Source: Neobacillus notoginsengisoli (GTDB taxonomy: Bacteria; Bacillota; Bacilli; Bacillales; Cytobacillaceae). From it: DNA of 64,000 nt. The notes below the pieces were generated by a model. It made no database searches, was not told the origin of the DNA, and worked only from the letters and a program-made list of their open reading frames with translations. This document shows, one piece after another, positions 17,204 to 25,074 of the stretch (positions within the stretch are counted from its first letter, which is position 1; each line of letters opens with the position of its first letter). The stretch is taken from NCBI RefSeq assembly GCF_003515685.1, contig NZ_QWEG01000005.1, positions 248,001-312,000 of the forward strand. The letters run 5' to 3'. Both the position numbers and the translations under genes were made by a program.

Positions 17204-18016
17204 ATGCAGACGTTTATTTTAACTGCTATAGTTTTTGCAGGATTAGCGCTCCTCATTTATATGGGTTTTCTGGCGTTTGAAGAAAACATACTTGAACAGG
17301 AATTGCGGTTTTCAAATTTCCCGAAATCTTTTGGAACATTAAAAATATTTTTTATTTCGGACATTCACAAGAGGAAGCTTTCGGAACAATTTATTTCCAA
17401 GGCAAAAGGAAAAGCGGATATCGTTATTATAGGCGGGGATTTAAAAGAGAAAGGTGTTCCCATAAAAAGAGTTAAGGAAAACGTTGAAATGCTTAATACA
17501 ATTGGCCCGGTTTATTTTGTGTGGGGCAACAATGATTACGAAGGGGACTATAGGGAATTAGATGCGCTATTGCTTGATTTGAAAGTCAAAATTCTTGATA
17601 ATACTGCAGCTTTATTCGAATCCAAAACGGGAGATAAGCTGACTTTATTGGGAGTAGATGACGTAGGATTAGAAAAAGACCGCCTGGACTTTGCATTGAG
17701 TGATGCAGAGCGGGGATGGTTTACGATCCTGGCAAGCCACAACCCAAAAATCATTGAAAAAATCACCCCTGAAGACAACATCTCCCTCGTATTGAGCGGC
17801 CATACCCATGGCGGGCAGATTAGGATTTTCGGTTTTGGCCCATATAAAAAAGGCGGAATTGAAGAAAGGGGTGGCACCATCCTTCTGACTAGCAACGGTT
17901 ATGGGACGACCGGAATCCCGTTTAGGCTCGGTGCTCGGGCTGAAAGCCATCTTCTGTCTATACGGAATCAAGAAAAGAATTCGATTAAACGAATTGGAGG
18001 TCAAGAATCTTTGTGA
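17204..18016 (+). CDS. ypbG: YpbG, membrane-anchored metallophosphoesterase
   Basis: Calcineurin-like phosphoesterase of 270 residues behind one N-terminal membrane helix (about 3-22). Metal-site motifs are present in order: SDIHKRK (usual D-x-H), IIGGDLKEKG, WGNNDY (usual GNHD; here Asn replaces His), ASHNP and SGHTHGGQIR. Substrate unknown; related membrane enzymes include lipid pyrophosphatases. ATG 17204 follows AGAGGGG; an earlier in-frame ATG at 17159 has no ribosome site. It overlaps the downstream regulator by four bases (GTGA), so the pair is one transcript. Confidence 0.85.
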   Translation: MQTFILTAIVFAGLALLIYMGFLAFEENILEQELRFSNFPKSFGTLKIFFISDIHKRKLSEQFISKAKGKADIVIIGGDLKEKGVPIKRVKENVEMLNTIGPVYFVWGNNDYEGDYRELDALLLDLKVKILDNTAALFESKTGDKLTLLGVDDVGLEKDRLDFALSDAERGWFTILASHNPKIIEKITPEDNISLVLSGHTHGGQIRIFGFGPYKKGGIEERGGTILLTSNGYGTTGIPFRLGARAESHLLSIRNQEKNSIKRIGGQESL

Positions 18017-18921
18017 AACACGGGAAAGGAAAATACAATATTAAAGCAGCATCCGCAATATTGGGAATCAAACCAGGAACATTAAGAGCCTGGGAAAATC
18101 GTTATAAAATAGTGTCACCAGATCGGAATGAATCGGGACACCGGCTTTATTCCGAAGATCAAATTTCACAATTGAATAAAGTACTCGAAAAGCTTGAACA
18201 AGGATTCACAATTAGCCAGGCAGCCGTCATGCTGGAAGAACGAGATAATCGTCCCCGAGCAATGAAAACCTCACAAACACAAATTGACCAATATATTCAG
18301 AACTTGATTGAAGCCTTTCATCATTTTGATGAAGAAAGTAGCCATTTCGTTTTGGACAATTGTTTCAAATTATTCACGATAGAGACCGTATTAGCGGATT
18401 TAATTCTTCCTGTCATAAAAGAATTGGATGCCTTAAGAGAAACAGGACAAATAGCTGAATCAAGCTATTATTTTGGATTGGCTCTACTTCGTACAAGAAT
18501 TGACAGTCCCCTTTTTTGTACCGGCAACAATAAAAGGCAGCCTAAAGCATTGGCTATTTGTGTACCAGGTCAAAGCAATGAACTGGAGCTTCTGTGTCTT
18601 TTATGTTACTTGAAACTGAAAGGCTTTCAAGCAATTTTTCTAGGCTGCTCGGTTGACGAAAAGGATTTAAGCTTTGCGATCAAAAAATTTAAGCCGCACT
18701 ATCTTTTCCTTTCGATGTCTCCTGGCGAAAATATTGACACTTTCCTTTCCAGCGCAGCTCAATTCGGCAAGTCGTTTCCTTGGTTAAAGATTGGACTGGC
18801 CGGTTCGGGTTTTCTCCTGTCAAATATGAGCCAAAGTGAAAAGGTGAAAGACAAGCTAATTGGCGCTTCTCCTGAAGAATGGGAGAGGTGGCTTGTGAAT
18901 AAAAACGCTTTGAACGAATGA
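18013..18921 (+). CDS. MerR-family regulator with B12-fold domain lacking cobalamin ligands
   Basis: Regulator of 302 residues. An N-terminal MerR winged helix (about 8-75: YNIKAASAILGIKPGTLRAW) is followed by a helical region (about 88-165) and a Rossmann-like domain (about 178-295) in the order seen in CarH/LitR photoreceptors. In those proteins an ExHxxG motif and an upstream EH pair hold cobalamin. Here the sequence is GQSNELE (N189 where His is expected) and the helical site reads SSYYFGLALLR. It probably does not bind B12 in the usual way. The GTG start overlaps the ypbG stop, with GGAGGT 10 bases upstream. Targets unknown. Confidence 0.85.
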   Translation: MKHGKGKYNIKAASAILGIKPGTLRAWENRYKIVSPDRNESGHRLYSEDQISQLNKVLEKLEQGFTISQAAVMLEERDNRPRAMKTSQTQIDQYIQNLIEAFHHFDEESSHFVLDNCFKLFTIETVLADLILPVIKELDALRETGQIAESSYYFGLALLRTRIDSPLFCTGNNKRQPKALAICVPGQSNELELLCLLCYLKLKGFQAIFLGCSVDEKDLSFAIKKFKPHYLFLSMSPGENIDTFLSSAAQFGKSFPWLKIGLAGSGFLLSNMSQSEKVKDKLIGASPEEWERWLVNKNALNE

Positions 18922-18986
18922 TTCACCAACCCCGTGCCCCGTCATAAACTGTAACCAAGAGTAAAGTCTTGGCAGGGGGCGGGAGC

Positions 18987-19565
18987 ATGCGTCTGGAACG
19001 TTTAACAGCAAATAAAATCAAAATTTTTATTACCTCTGATGATCTATTTGAAAGGGGATTGTCGAAGGAAGACATCATGAAGGACTCGCTCAAATGGCGG
19101 CAGCTTTTTCAAGATATGCTTCAGGAAGCAAGTGAGGAACTTGAAGTTGAGATTCAAGGTTCCGTAGCCGTTGAAGTATTTTCGCTCCAGGCCCAAGGAA
19201 TGGTTTTAATCATTACAGTCAATGCTGTTTCAGATGAAGAGGATCACCTTTACGATGGTTTTATTGAAATGCAGGTAACGGTTGAAGGTTATGATAAGCT
19301 CTTATTTCAGTTTGAGACGATTGAAAATGTCATTCAGCTGGCAAAACGGCTTTCACAAATCTCCACTGGTGGGGGGAGCCTTTATTTTATGAATGGCTTA
19401 TATTATATGGTATTTGATGCACATAACGAAAAGTCCGAGAGAAATGCGGCAATCATGGCAGAATACGGGCATGCTTCCATACTTAGTCCATATATGCTTG
19501 AAGAATACGGAAACCTGATCATTCAAAACAAAGCGGTTGAAATAATTCTTCAGCATTTTAACTAA
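18987..19565 (+). CDS. mecB: MecB (YpbH), adaptor protein of the MecA family
   Basis: Acidic adaptor of 192 residues that in B. subtilis delivers substrates to ClpC. N-terminal MecA domain (MRLERLTANKIKIFITSDDL), a linker, and a C-terminal ClpC-binding region (about 105-192). Length agrees with the YpbH paralogue rather than the longer MecA, and the position upstream of gudB matches. ATG 18987 follows GGGGGCGGGAGC; a small hairpin CCAAGA/TCTTGG lies just upstream and may influence translation. Its stop codon overlaps the left arm of the terminator. Confidence 0.88.
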   Translation: MRLERLTANKIKIFITSDDLFERGLSKEDIMKDSLKWRQLFQDMLQEASEELEVEIQGSVAVEVFSLQAQGMVLIITVNAVSDEEDHLYDGFIEMQVTVEGYDKLLFQFETIENVIQLAKRLSQISTGGGSLYFMNGLYYMVFDAHNEKSERNAAIMAEYGHASILSPYMLEEYGNLIIQNKAVEIILQHFN

Positions 19566-19608
19566 GCGGCAACCCTGGGAAAAATGGGTCCGCTTTTTTT
19601 GTTTTTTT
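19564..19608 (+). terminator. Terminator after mecB
   Basis: AAGCGG (19564-19569) and CCGCTT (19590-19595), with inner CCC/GGG, then a long T-rich run. The left arm begins within the mecB stop codon. Confidence 0.85.
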
Positions 19609-19633
19609 CTTCTCGAGACATAAAGAAGGGGAC

Positions 19634-19647
19634 TGAGAACGCTTACA
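19634..19647. promoter_or_regulatory. Candidate cre site (CcpA) upstream of gudB
   Basis: TGAGAACGCTTACA fits the cre consensus TGWAANCGNTNWCA at 13 of 14 positions. It is centred about 50 bases upstream of the gudB -35, where CcpA usually activates rather than represses. Confidence 0.4.
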
Positions 19648-19687
19648 AAAATACCGCCAAAATAGACAGAATTGCCATTTTTTATCC

Positions 19688-19715
19688 TTGCATTAATTAT
19701 CCAAAAGTGTATACT
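19688..19715 (+). promoter_or_regulatory. Promoter of gudB
   Basis: TTGCAT (19688-19693), 16-base spacer, TATACT (19710-19715), 52 bases before the start codon. Confidence 0.65.
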
Positions 19716-19767
19716 ATGTCATGAAAGCCAAGGACTTTAGAGCAGTGATATCATAGGAGGTTTATAA

Positions 19768-21042
19768 ATGGCAGCGGGGAAAGCTAATGAAAGTCAGAAT
19801 CTTGAGAAACATGATGTTCTAAAATCCACGCAGACGGTTATTCATAAAGCGTTGGAGAAACTGGGATACCCCGAAGAAGTGTTTGAGCTACTGAAGGAAC
19901 CAATTCGGATGATGGTCGTAAAGATTCCAGTCCGAATGGATGATGGTTCCACAAAAATTTTTACTGGGTACAGAGCCCAGCATAATGATGCAGTCGGCCC
20001 AACAAAAGGGGGAATCCGTTTTCACCCCAATGTAACGGAGAAGGAAGTAAAAGCCCTTTCCATTTGGATGAGCCTAAAATGCGGGATTGTCGATCTTCCT
20101 TATGGGGGAGCTAAAGGCGGAATTATCTGTGATCCCCGCGTAATGTCGTTCAGGGAGCTTGAGAGGCTAAGCCGCGGCTATGTTCGAGCAGTCAGCCAAA
20201 TTGTTGGACCAACAAAGGATATACCGGCTCCTGACGTATTTACAAATTCACAAATCATGGCATGGATGATGGACGAATATAGTAAAATTGATGAATTCAA
20301 CTCACCAGGATTTATTACGGGTAAGCCGCTTGTACTTGGCGGATCCCATGGCCGTGAGTCTGCAACTGCAAAGGGCGTTACCATTTGCATTCGAGAGGCT
20401 GCAAAGAAAAAAGGGATTGAACTTGTTGGAGCAAGGGTAGTCGTTCAGGGATTTGGAAATGCCGGAAGTTATTTATCAAAATTCTTGCATGATGCAGGAG
20501 CAAAAGTCATCGGCATTTCAGATGCATACGGAGCCCTGTACGATCCAGACGGCCTGGATATTGATTATCTTCTAGACCGCCGCGATAGCTTTGGGACTGT
20601 CACAAAGCTGTTCAATGATACAATTACGAATAAAGAATTGCTGGAGTTGGATTGTGATATCCTTGTACCAGCTGCGATAGAAAACCAGATTACCGAAGAA
20701 AATGCGCATAATATCCGCGCGTCCATCGTAGTAGAAGCAGCCAATGGCCCTACTACACTTGAAGCCACACAAATTCTTACCGAAAGAGGGATCCTACTAG
20801 TGCCTGACGTACTGGCTTCCGCAGGTGGGGTCACCGTTTCCTATTTTGAATGGGTTCAAAACAACCAAGGATATTACTGGGCAGAGGATGAAATCGAAGA
20901 GAAACTCGAAAAAGTAATGGTTAAATCATTTGCTAATATTTTTGAGACAGCGCAAAATAGACGGGTCGACATGCGGCTCGCCGCATATATGGTTGGGGTC
21001 CGAAAAATGGCTGAGGCCAGCCGTTTCAGGGGCTGGATTTAA
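19768..21042 (+). CDS. gudB: NAD-specific glutamate dehydrogenase
   Basis: Hexameric glutamate dehydrogenase of 424 residues interconverting glutamate and 2-oxoglutarate plus ammonia. The catalytic lysine lies in PYGGAKGGI, with KGGIRFHP and the Asp in PAPDVFT; the Rossmann segment is VVQGFGNAGSY. The segment KEVKALSIWMSL shows a single VKA, so the 9-base duplication that silences gudB in B. subtilis 168 is absent and the enzyme should be active. AGGAGG precedes the ATG. It appears monocistronic between a promoter (with a possible cre site upstream) and a terminator. rocG is the alternative name; the ypbH-ypdA position favours gudB. Confidence 0.94.
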   Translation: MAAGKANESQNLEKHDVLKSTQTVIHKALEKLGYPEEVFELLKEPIRMMVVKIPVRMDDGSTKIFTGYRAQHNDAVGPTKGGIRFHPNVTEKEVKALSIWMSLKCGIVDLPYGGAKGGIICDPRVMSFRELERLSRGYVRAVSQIVGPTKDIPAPDVFTNSQIMAWMMDEYSKIDEFNSPGFITGKPLVLGGSHGRESATAKGVTICIREAAKKKGIELVGARVVVQGFGNAGSYLSKFLHDAGAKVIGISDAYGALYDPDGLDIDYLLDRRDSFGTVTKLFNDTITNKELLELDCDILVPAAIENQITEENAHNIRASIVVEAANGPTTLEATQILTERGILLVPDVLASAGGVTVSYFEWVQNNQGYYWAEDEIEEKLEKVMVKSFANIFETAQNRRVDMRLAAYMVGVRKMAEASRFRGWI

Positions 21043-21095
21043 TCCAAAGCTGCTTTTCCCCCCAAGGACAGCCGTGACCATTGAAACTTCCAAGG

Positions 21096-21127
21096 AAATC
21101 TCCTATCATTAATTGATGGGAGATTTT
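21096..21127 (+). terminator. Terminator after gudB
   Basis: AAATCTCC-T-ATCA and TTGAT-GGGAGATTT pair around TTAA, continuing into a T run. Confidence 0.85.
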
Positions 21128-21165
21128 TTATTGGTTAAGCAGTTTAGTGAATTGGAGTGAGCATT

Positions 21166-22131
21166 TTGCAAAAGGAAGATGTGATTATCATTGGCGCCGG
21201 CCCGTGCGGATTGGCTGCAGCCATTGATTTAAAAGATATAGGAAAAAACCCATTGATTATTGAAAAAGGAAACATTGTGAATTCAATCTATAACTACCCG
21301 ACACACCAGACATTTTTCAGTACAAGTGAAAAGCTGGAAATCGGCGAAGTTCCTTTTATTACTGAAAACTATAAACCAGTCCGCCTTCAGGCACTCGTAT
21401 ACTATCGGGAAGTAGTAAAAAGAAAGGAATTAAGAATCAACTCGTTCGAAAAAGTGATTGATATTACACCGGCAGGCAGTTCCTACCTCGTTGAGACCAA
21501 CAAGCAGGTCTATGAGGCTCCATATGTCATTATTGCAACTGGCTATTACGATAACCCAAATTTATTGGGGGTGCCCGGTGAGAGCCTGGATAAGGTTTTC
21601 CATTATTTCAAGGAAGGACACCCTTACTTTGATAAAGATGTTTGTGTCATTGGAGGTAAAAATTCCAGTGTCGATGCTGCCATCGAGCTTCATAAAGCGG
21701 GTGCAAGGGTAACAGTTTTATATCGCGGAAGTTCATATTCCCAGAGTATTAAACCATGGATTTTACCTGAATTTGATTCCCTCGTCCGTAATGGTGCAAT
21801 TCGACTTGAATTTGAAGCGCATGTTGAAGAAATTACGAAAAACTCAGTTGTCTTCCGAAAAGGGAATGAGCAAATCACGCTTAAAAATGATTTTGTGTTT
21901 GCTATGACTGGCTACCGGCCCGACCATGGATTTTTAAGGAAGATCGGGGTCCAAATTGATGAGGACTCAGGCAGACCTTTATTTCATCCAGAAACAATGG
22001 AGACGAATTTACCTGGAATATTTATCGCGGGAGTAATAGCCGCCGGGAATAACGCTAACGAAATCTTCATCGAAAATGGCAGATTCCATGGCGGCCAAAT
22101 CGCCACAGCAATTTCGGGCAGAAGCAGATAA
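21166..22131 (+). CDS. ypdA: YpdA, bacillithiol disulfide reductase
   Basis: FAD-dependent pyridine nucleotide oxidoreductase of 321 residues. The FAD-binding GAGPCG lies near the N-terminus, the NADPH-binding VIGGKNSSVDAA near residue 165 and the second flavin motif in ETNLPGIFIAGVIA. YpdA (Bdr) reduces oxidised bacillithiol, and bshA and bshB1 lie near 59 kb. I use TTG 21166 because TTGGAGTG precedes it; the frame GTG at 21157 is part of that ribosome site. It stands alone between the gudB terminator and a repeat patch. Confidence 0.92.
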   Translation: MQKEDVIIIGAGPCGLAAAIDLKDIGKNPLIIEKGNIVNSIYNYPTHQTFFSTSEKLEIGEVPFITENYKPVRLQALVYYREVVKRKELRINSFEKVIDITPAGSSYLVETNKQVYEAPYVIIATGYYDNPNLLGVPGESLDKVFHYFKEGHPYFDKDVCVIGGKNSSVDAAIELHKAGARVTVLYRGSSYSQSIKPWILPEFDSLVRNGAIRLEFEAHVEEITKNSVVFRKGNEQITLKNDFVFAMTGYRPDHGFLRKIGVQIDEDSGRPLFHPETMETNLPGIFIAGVIAAGNNANEIFIENGRFHGGQIATAISGRSR

Positions 22132-22182
22132 TTATACAAAGATTCAACTTCGTTTTTATTCAAGGCAAGGTCTACAAAGCTA

Positions 22183-22387
22183 GTTGATTGGTACAGAAGG
22201 CCCGTAGACTCCTCGAAAATGCTATCGCATTTTCTTCGTGCAAAGCCTATTCGAGGATGCTGTTTGTCCTGCGGGATGCGGCTCCACTGACGCCCCGCGG
22301 AAAGCGAAGCGCCTCGTGACAGGCAAAAACCGCCTGTCCCTGCGATGTTGATTCAATGAAGCTTTCCTTTGTGGAGTGGAAATTAAC
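22183..22387 (-). repeat. Dispersed repeat, family A (copy R1)
   Basis: About 205 bases between GTTGATT (22183-22189) and AATTAAC (22381-22387), which act as near-perfect terminal inverted repeats. Read on the minus strand it holds the same ordered blocks as the copy at 53971: TTTCCACT, CATCGCAGGGACAGGCG, TTTGCCTGTCACGAGGC, GCTTTCCGCGGGGCGTCAGT, CCCGCAGGACAAACAGC and TCCTCGAATA. The hairpin GACAGGC/GCCTGTC is at 22318-22338. No gene lies in this 340-base gap. Similar repeats are common between Bacillaceae genes. Confidence 0.75.
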
Positions 22388-22474
22388 CGCAAGGTTTAAA
22401 AGAATGAAAAAACTTTTGAAATATATATGAAAGTGTTTTATGATAGGCCAAAAAATAAATCGCAGGTGATCCGA

Positions 22475-23431
22475 ATGAAAAAGGTAATCTTATTGACAAC
22501 AGGCGGCACAATAGCCAGTAAACCAAATAAAGCCTCAGGAAAACTTGCCTCCGGGGAACTGACAGGCGAAGAACTGGCAGGAATGTGCAACTTGCCGGAT
22601 AACATTGAAGTCATTGTTGAATCGGTATTTCAAAAAGCAAGCATGCATATTACCTTTGAAGATCTAGTTCATTTAAAGAACAAAATAGAAGAATATTTTG
22701 AGGATGAAACGGTTTCCGGAGCAGTTGTCACACATGGAACCGATTCACTTGAAGAAACAGCTTATTTTTTGGATCTGACTGTGAATGACGAACGTCCCGT
22801 TGTCGTAACAGGCTCACAGCGCTCGCCGGAGGATATGGGGAGCGATGTATATATTAACCTTCGCCATGCGATATACAGTGCCTGTTCCCCAGACCTAAAG
22901 GGAGCTGGCACTGTGGTAGTATTCAATGAGCGGATATTTGCTGCCAAGTATGTAAAAAAGGAGCACGCATCCAATATCCAAGGTTTTAACTCCTTTGGCT
23001 TTGGTTACTTGGGCATTATCGACAATGACGAAGTGTTCATCTACCAAAAGCCGATTAGGAGGGAAGTTTATAAACTGAAAACAAGCATCCCAAAAATCGA
23101 ATTAATCAAATGCTATATCGGCGCTGATGGTACCTTCATTAAAGCTGCAAGGGAAAATGGCGCTAAAGGGATTGTATTGGAAGGGGTAGGCAGAGGTCAA
23201 GTTGCACCATTGATGATGGATGAAATTGAACGGGCAATTGCAGAAGGCATCATCGTGGTCATCACAACAAGTGCCGAAGAAGGCGCAGTTTATCCAACTT
23301 ATGATTATAGGGGAAGTGCCTATGAGCTTGTAACAAAAGGAGCGGTCCTTGGCAGCGATAATGATCCGAAAAAGGCAAGAATGAAGCTGGCTGTAGTTTT
23401 GGCGAGTGGCCTGAGCGAGGCTGAATTTTAA
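22475..23431 (+). CDS. ansA: L-asparaginase
   Basis: Amidohydrolase of 318 residues converting asparagine to aspartate and ammonia. The two active-site threonine motifs are clear: LLTTGGTIAS at the N-terminus and VVTHGTDSLEET near residue 85; the C-terminal TSAEEGAVYP is also typical. ATG 22475 follows AGGTGAT; an upstream in-frame ATG at 22427 has no ribosome site. It seems monocistronic; no clear hairpin terminator follows before prsW. An asparaginase at this position is not what I recall for B. subtilis, where ansAB is elsewhere, so the symbol denotes the enzyme family. Confidence 0.88.
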   Translation: MKKVILLTTGGTIASKPNKASGKLASGELTGEELAGMCNLPDNIEVIVESVFQKASMHITFEDLVHLKNKIEEYFEDETVSGAVVTHGTDSLEETAYFLDLTVNDERPVVVTGSQRSPEDMGSDVYINLRHAIYSACSPDLKGAGTVVVFNERIFAAKYVKKEHASNIQGFNSFGFGYLGIIDNDEVFIYQKPIRREVYKLKTSIPKIELIKCYIGADGTFIKAARENGAKGIVLEGVGRGQVAPLMMDEIERAIAEGIIVVITTSAEEGAVYPTYDYRGSAYELVTKGAVLGSDNDPKKARMKLAVVLASGLSEAEF

Positions 23432-23526
23432 TTTCTTCTATATTCCATTTTCTTTCCGGTTAAGCCATGATACGATAGAAGAAATAATTACAGTTTTCCC
23501 ACTTTGGAAAGAAATGAGGGCAGTGC

Positions 23527-24216
23527 ATGCTGGGGATTTTTTCTGCCGGGATTGCACCCGGCCTCGCGTTACTAAGCTATTTTTATTTAAAAGATGAAGT
23601 TGAAACTGAGCCAATTCCGGTTGTTTTCAGGACTTTTCTATATGGCGCTTTACTAGTTTTCCCAATCATGTTTATGCAGCATGTTTTGGAAACGGAGAAT
23701 ATTATCACTTCGGGCTGGATGGAAGCATTCTTTTCTTCAGGGCTTTTTGAGGAGTTTTTTAAGTGGTTTATTCTATTCTACGCCGTTTATCAGCATGTTG
23801 CTTTCGATGAGCCCTTTGATGGAATCGTTTATGGGGCTGCTGTTTCCCTTGGATTTGCAACAGCTGAAAATATTTTTTACCTAGTTGGCAATGGTCTGGA
23901 GCACGCCATTGGAAGGGCACTCCTTCCTGTGCCAAGCCATGCACTTTTTGGCGTCATTATGGGCTATTATATGGGCAAAAGCAAATTCAGCAAGGCTGGC
24001 GGTAAGAAATGGATCTTGCTATCTCTCTTTGTGCCGGTCATCCTTCACGGAAGTTATGATTATATTTTGATTACACAGGAACATTGGCTTTATTACATCA
24101 TGCCTTTTATGGTTTTCCTTTGGTGGTTTGGTTTAAGAAAAGTCAAAAAGGCCAGGGCTCTAAGCGCAGCCTATCTCAAAAATCAATATCAGCATCAAAA
24201 ACCTCTTCAAACTTAG
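23527..24216 (+). CDS. prsW: PrsW, site-1 intramembrane protease
   Basis: Multispan membrane protease of 229 residues. In B. subtilis PrsW makes the first cut in the anti-sigma factor RsiW, releasing SigW. The Glu pair is in [10 protein letters not shown] (near residue 75); [15 protein letters not shown] and LHGSYDY carry the conserved histidines. About seven helices are visible. GAGGG lies upstream of the ATG. Its stop codon lies in the loop of the terminator that follows, and sleB-ypeB come next as in B. subtilis. Confidence 0.92.
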   Translation: MLGIFSAGIAPGLALLSYFYLKDEVETEPIPVVFRTFLYGALLVFPIMFMQHVLETENIITSGWMEAFFSSGLFEEFFKWFILFYAVYQHVAFDEPFDGIVYGAAVSLGFATAENIFYLVGNGLEHAIGRALLPVPSHALFGVIMGYYMGKSKFSKAGGKKWILLSLFVPVILHGSYDYILITQEHWLYYIMPFMVFLWWFGLRKVKKARALSAAYLKNQYQHQKPLQT

Positions 24217-24234
24217 CGAAGAGGTTTTTTCTTT
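24198..24234 (+). terminator. Terminator overlapping the prsW stop codon
   Basis: AAAACCTCTTC (from 24198) and GAAGAGGTTTT (24218-24228) pair; the TAG stop (24214-24216) is in the loop; TTTTTTCTTTT follows. Confidence 0.88.
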
Positions 24235-24324
24235 TCCATTGACTCTAACCTTTGTGTATAAAAAACTCCTTTCCACAAAAAATAGCTTTAATGGAAAAAA
24301 GAAATGGATTTGGAGGTACTATCC

Positions 24325-25062
24325 ATGTATGTTATTCAAAAGACTGCGGCCTTGAAATTTGTTTCAATTCTTTTATTCTTCTCGATTTTAATGGGGGGAG
24401 GAGAGAAGTCCCATGCCTTCACCAACCAGGTCATACAGTACGGATCTGTTGGAGAAGACGTAATCGAGCTTCAATCAAGGCTGAAATATATTGGCTTTTA
24501 CAGTAAAAAAATCGATGGGGTTTTTGGATGGAGCACGTACTGGGCACTAAGGAATTTTCAATATGAATTTGGCCTGCCAATTGATGGGCTCGCCGGCAGT
24601 GCAACGAAGGCCAAGCTTGTGAAAGCGACAAAGTACAATAAGGGGAGTGCGGCAGGAGGGAAAAAGGCTCCTGCAAAGCCGAAAGCAACAAACGTGCCAA
24701 ATGGATTTTCGCAAAATGATATAAAGTTAATGTCAAACGCGGTTTATGGCGAAGCAAGAGGGGAGCCTTATATTGGTCAAGTAGCTGTAGCTTCTGTTAT
24801 TTTGAACAGGCTGGAAAGCTCAACTTTTCCCAATACAATTTCAGGAGTTATCTTTGAACCGCTTGCTTTCACTGCTGTCGCAGACGGGCAAATATGGCTG
24901 ACGCCAAATGATACTGCCAAAAAAGCTGTGATGGACGCGATAAACGGATGGGATCCGACAGGCAATGCCCTTTATTATTTTAATCCCGAAACAGCAACGA
25001 GCAAATGGATCTGGTCCCGGCCACAAATTAAGCGGATTGGTAAACATATATTTTGCAAATAA
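24325..25062 (+). CDS. sleB: SleB, spore cortex-lytic enzyme
   Basis: Lytic transglycosylase of 245 residues that degrades spore cortex during germination. Signal peptide (about 1-31, cleavage likely after KSHA), an N-terminal peptidoglycan-binding domain (about 38-95: SVGEDVIELQSRLKYIGFYS), a Lys/Ala-rich linker and a C-terminal cell-wall hydrolase domain (about 125-245: MSNAVYGEARGEPYIGQVAV, whose Glu is catalytic in this family). ATG 24325 follows TTGGAGG. ypeB, needed for SleB stability, starts 12 bases downstream. A forespore promoter is expected, but I found no clear sigma-G match. Confidence 0.95.
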   Translation: MYVIQKTAALKFVSILLFFSILMGGGEKSHAFTNQVIQYGSVGEDVIELQSRLKYIGFYSKKIDGVFGWSTYWALRNFQYEFGLPIDGLAGSATKAKLVKATKYNKGSAAGGKKAPAKPKATNVPNGFSQNDIKLMSNAVYGEARGEPYIGQVAVASVILNRLESSTFPNTISGVIFEPLAFTAVADGQIWLTPNDTAKKAVMDAINGWDPTGNALYYFNPETATSKWIWSRPQIKRIGKHIFCK

Positions 25063-25074
25063 GCGGGTGAAAAG

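Noticed and set aside
22312-22345. Short repeats in the patches as a CRISPR array
   Set aside because: Units are not regularly spaced, are palindromic mosaics, and no cas gene is near.
24255-24284. TGTATA before sleB as a sigma-G -35
   Set aside because: No CATNNTA-type -10 at the required spacing.
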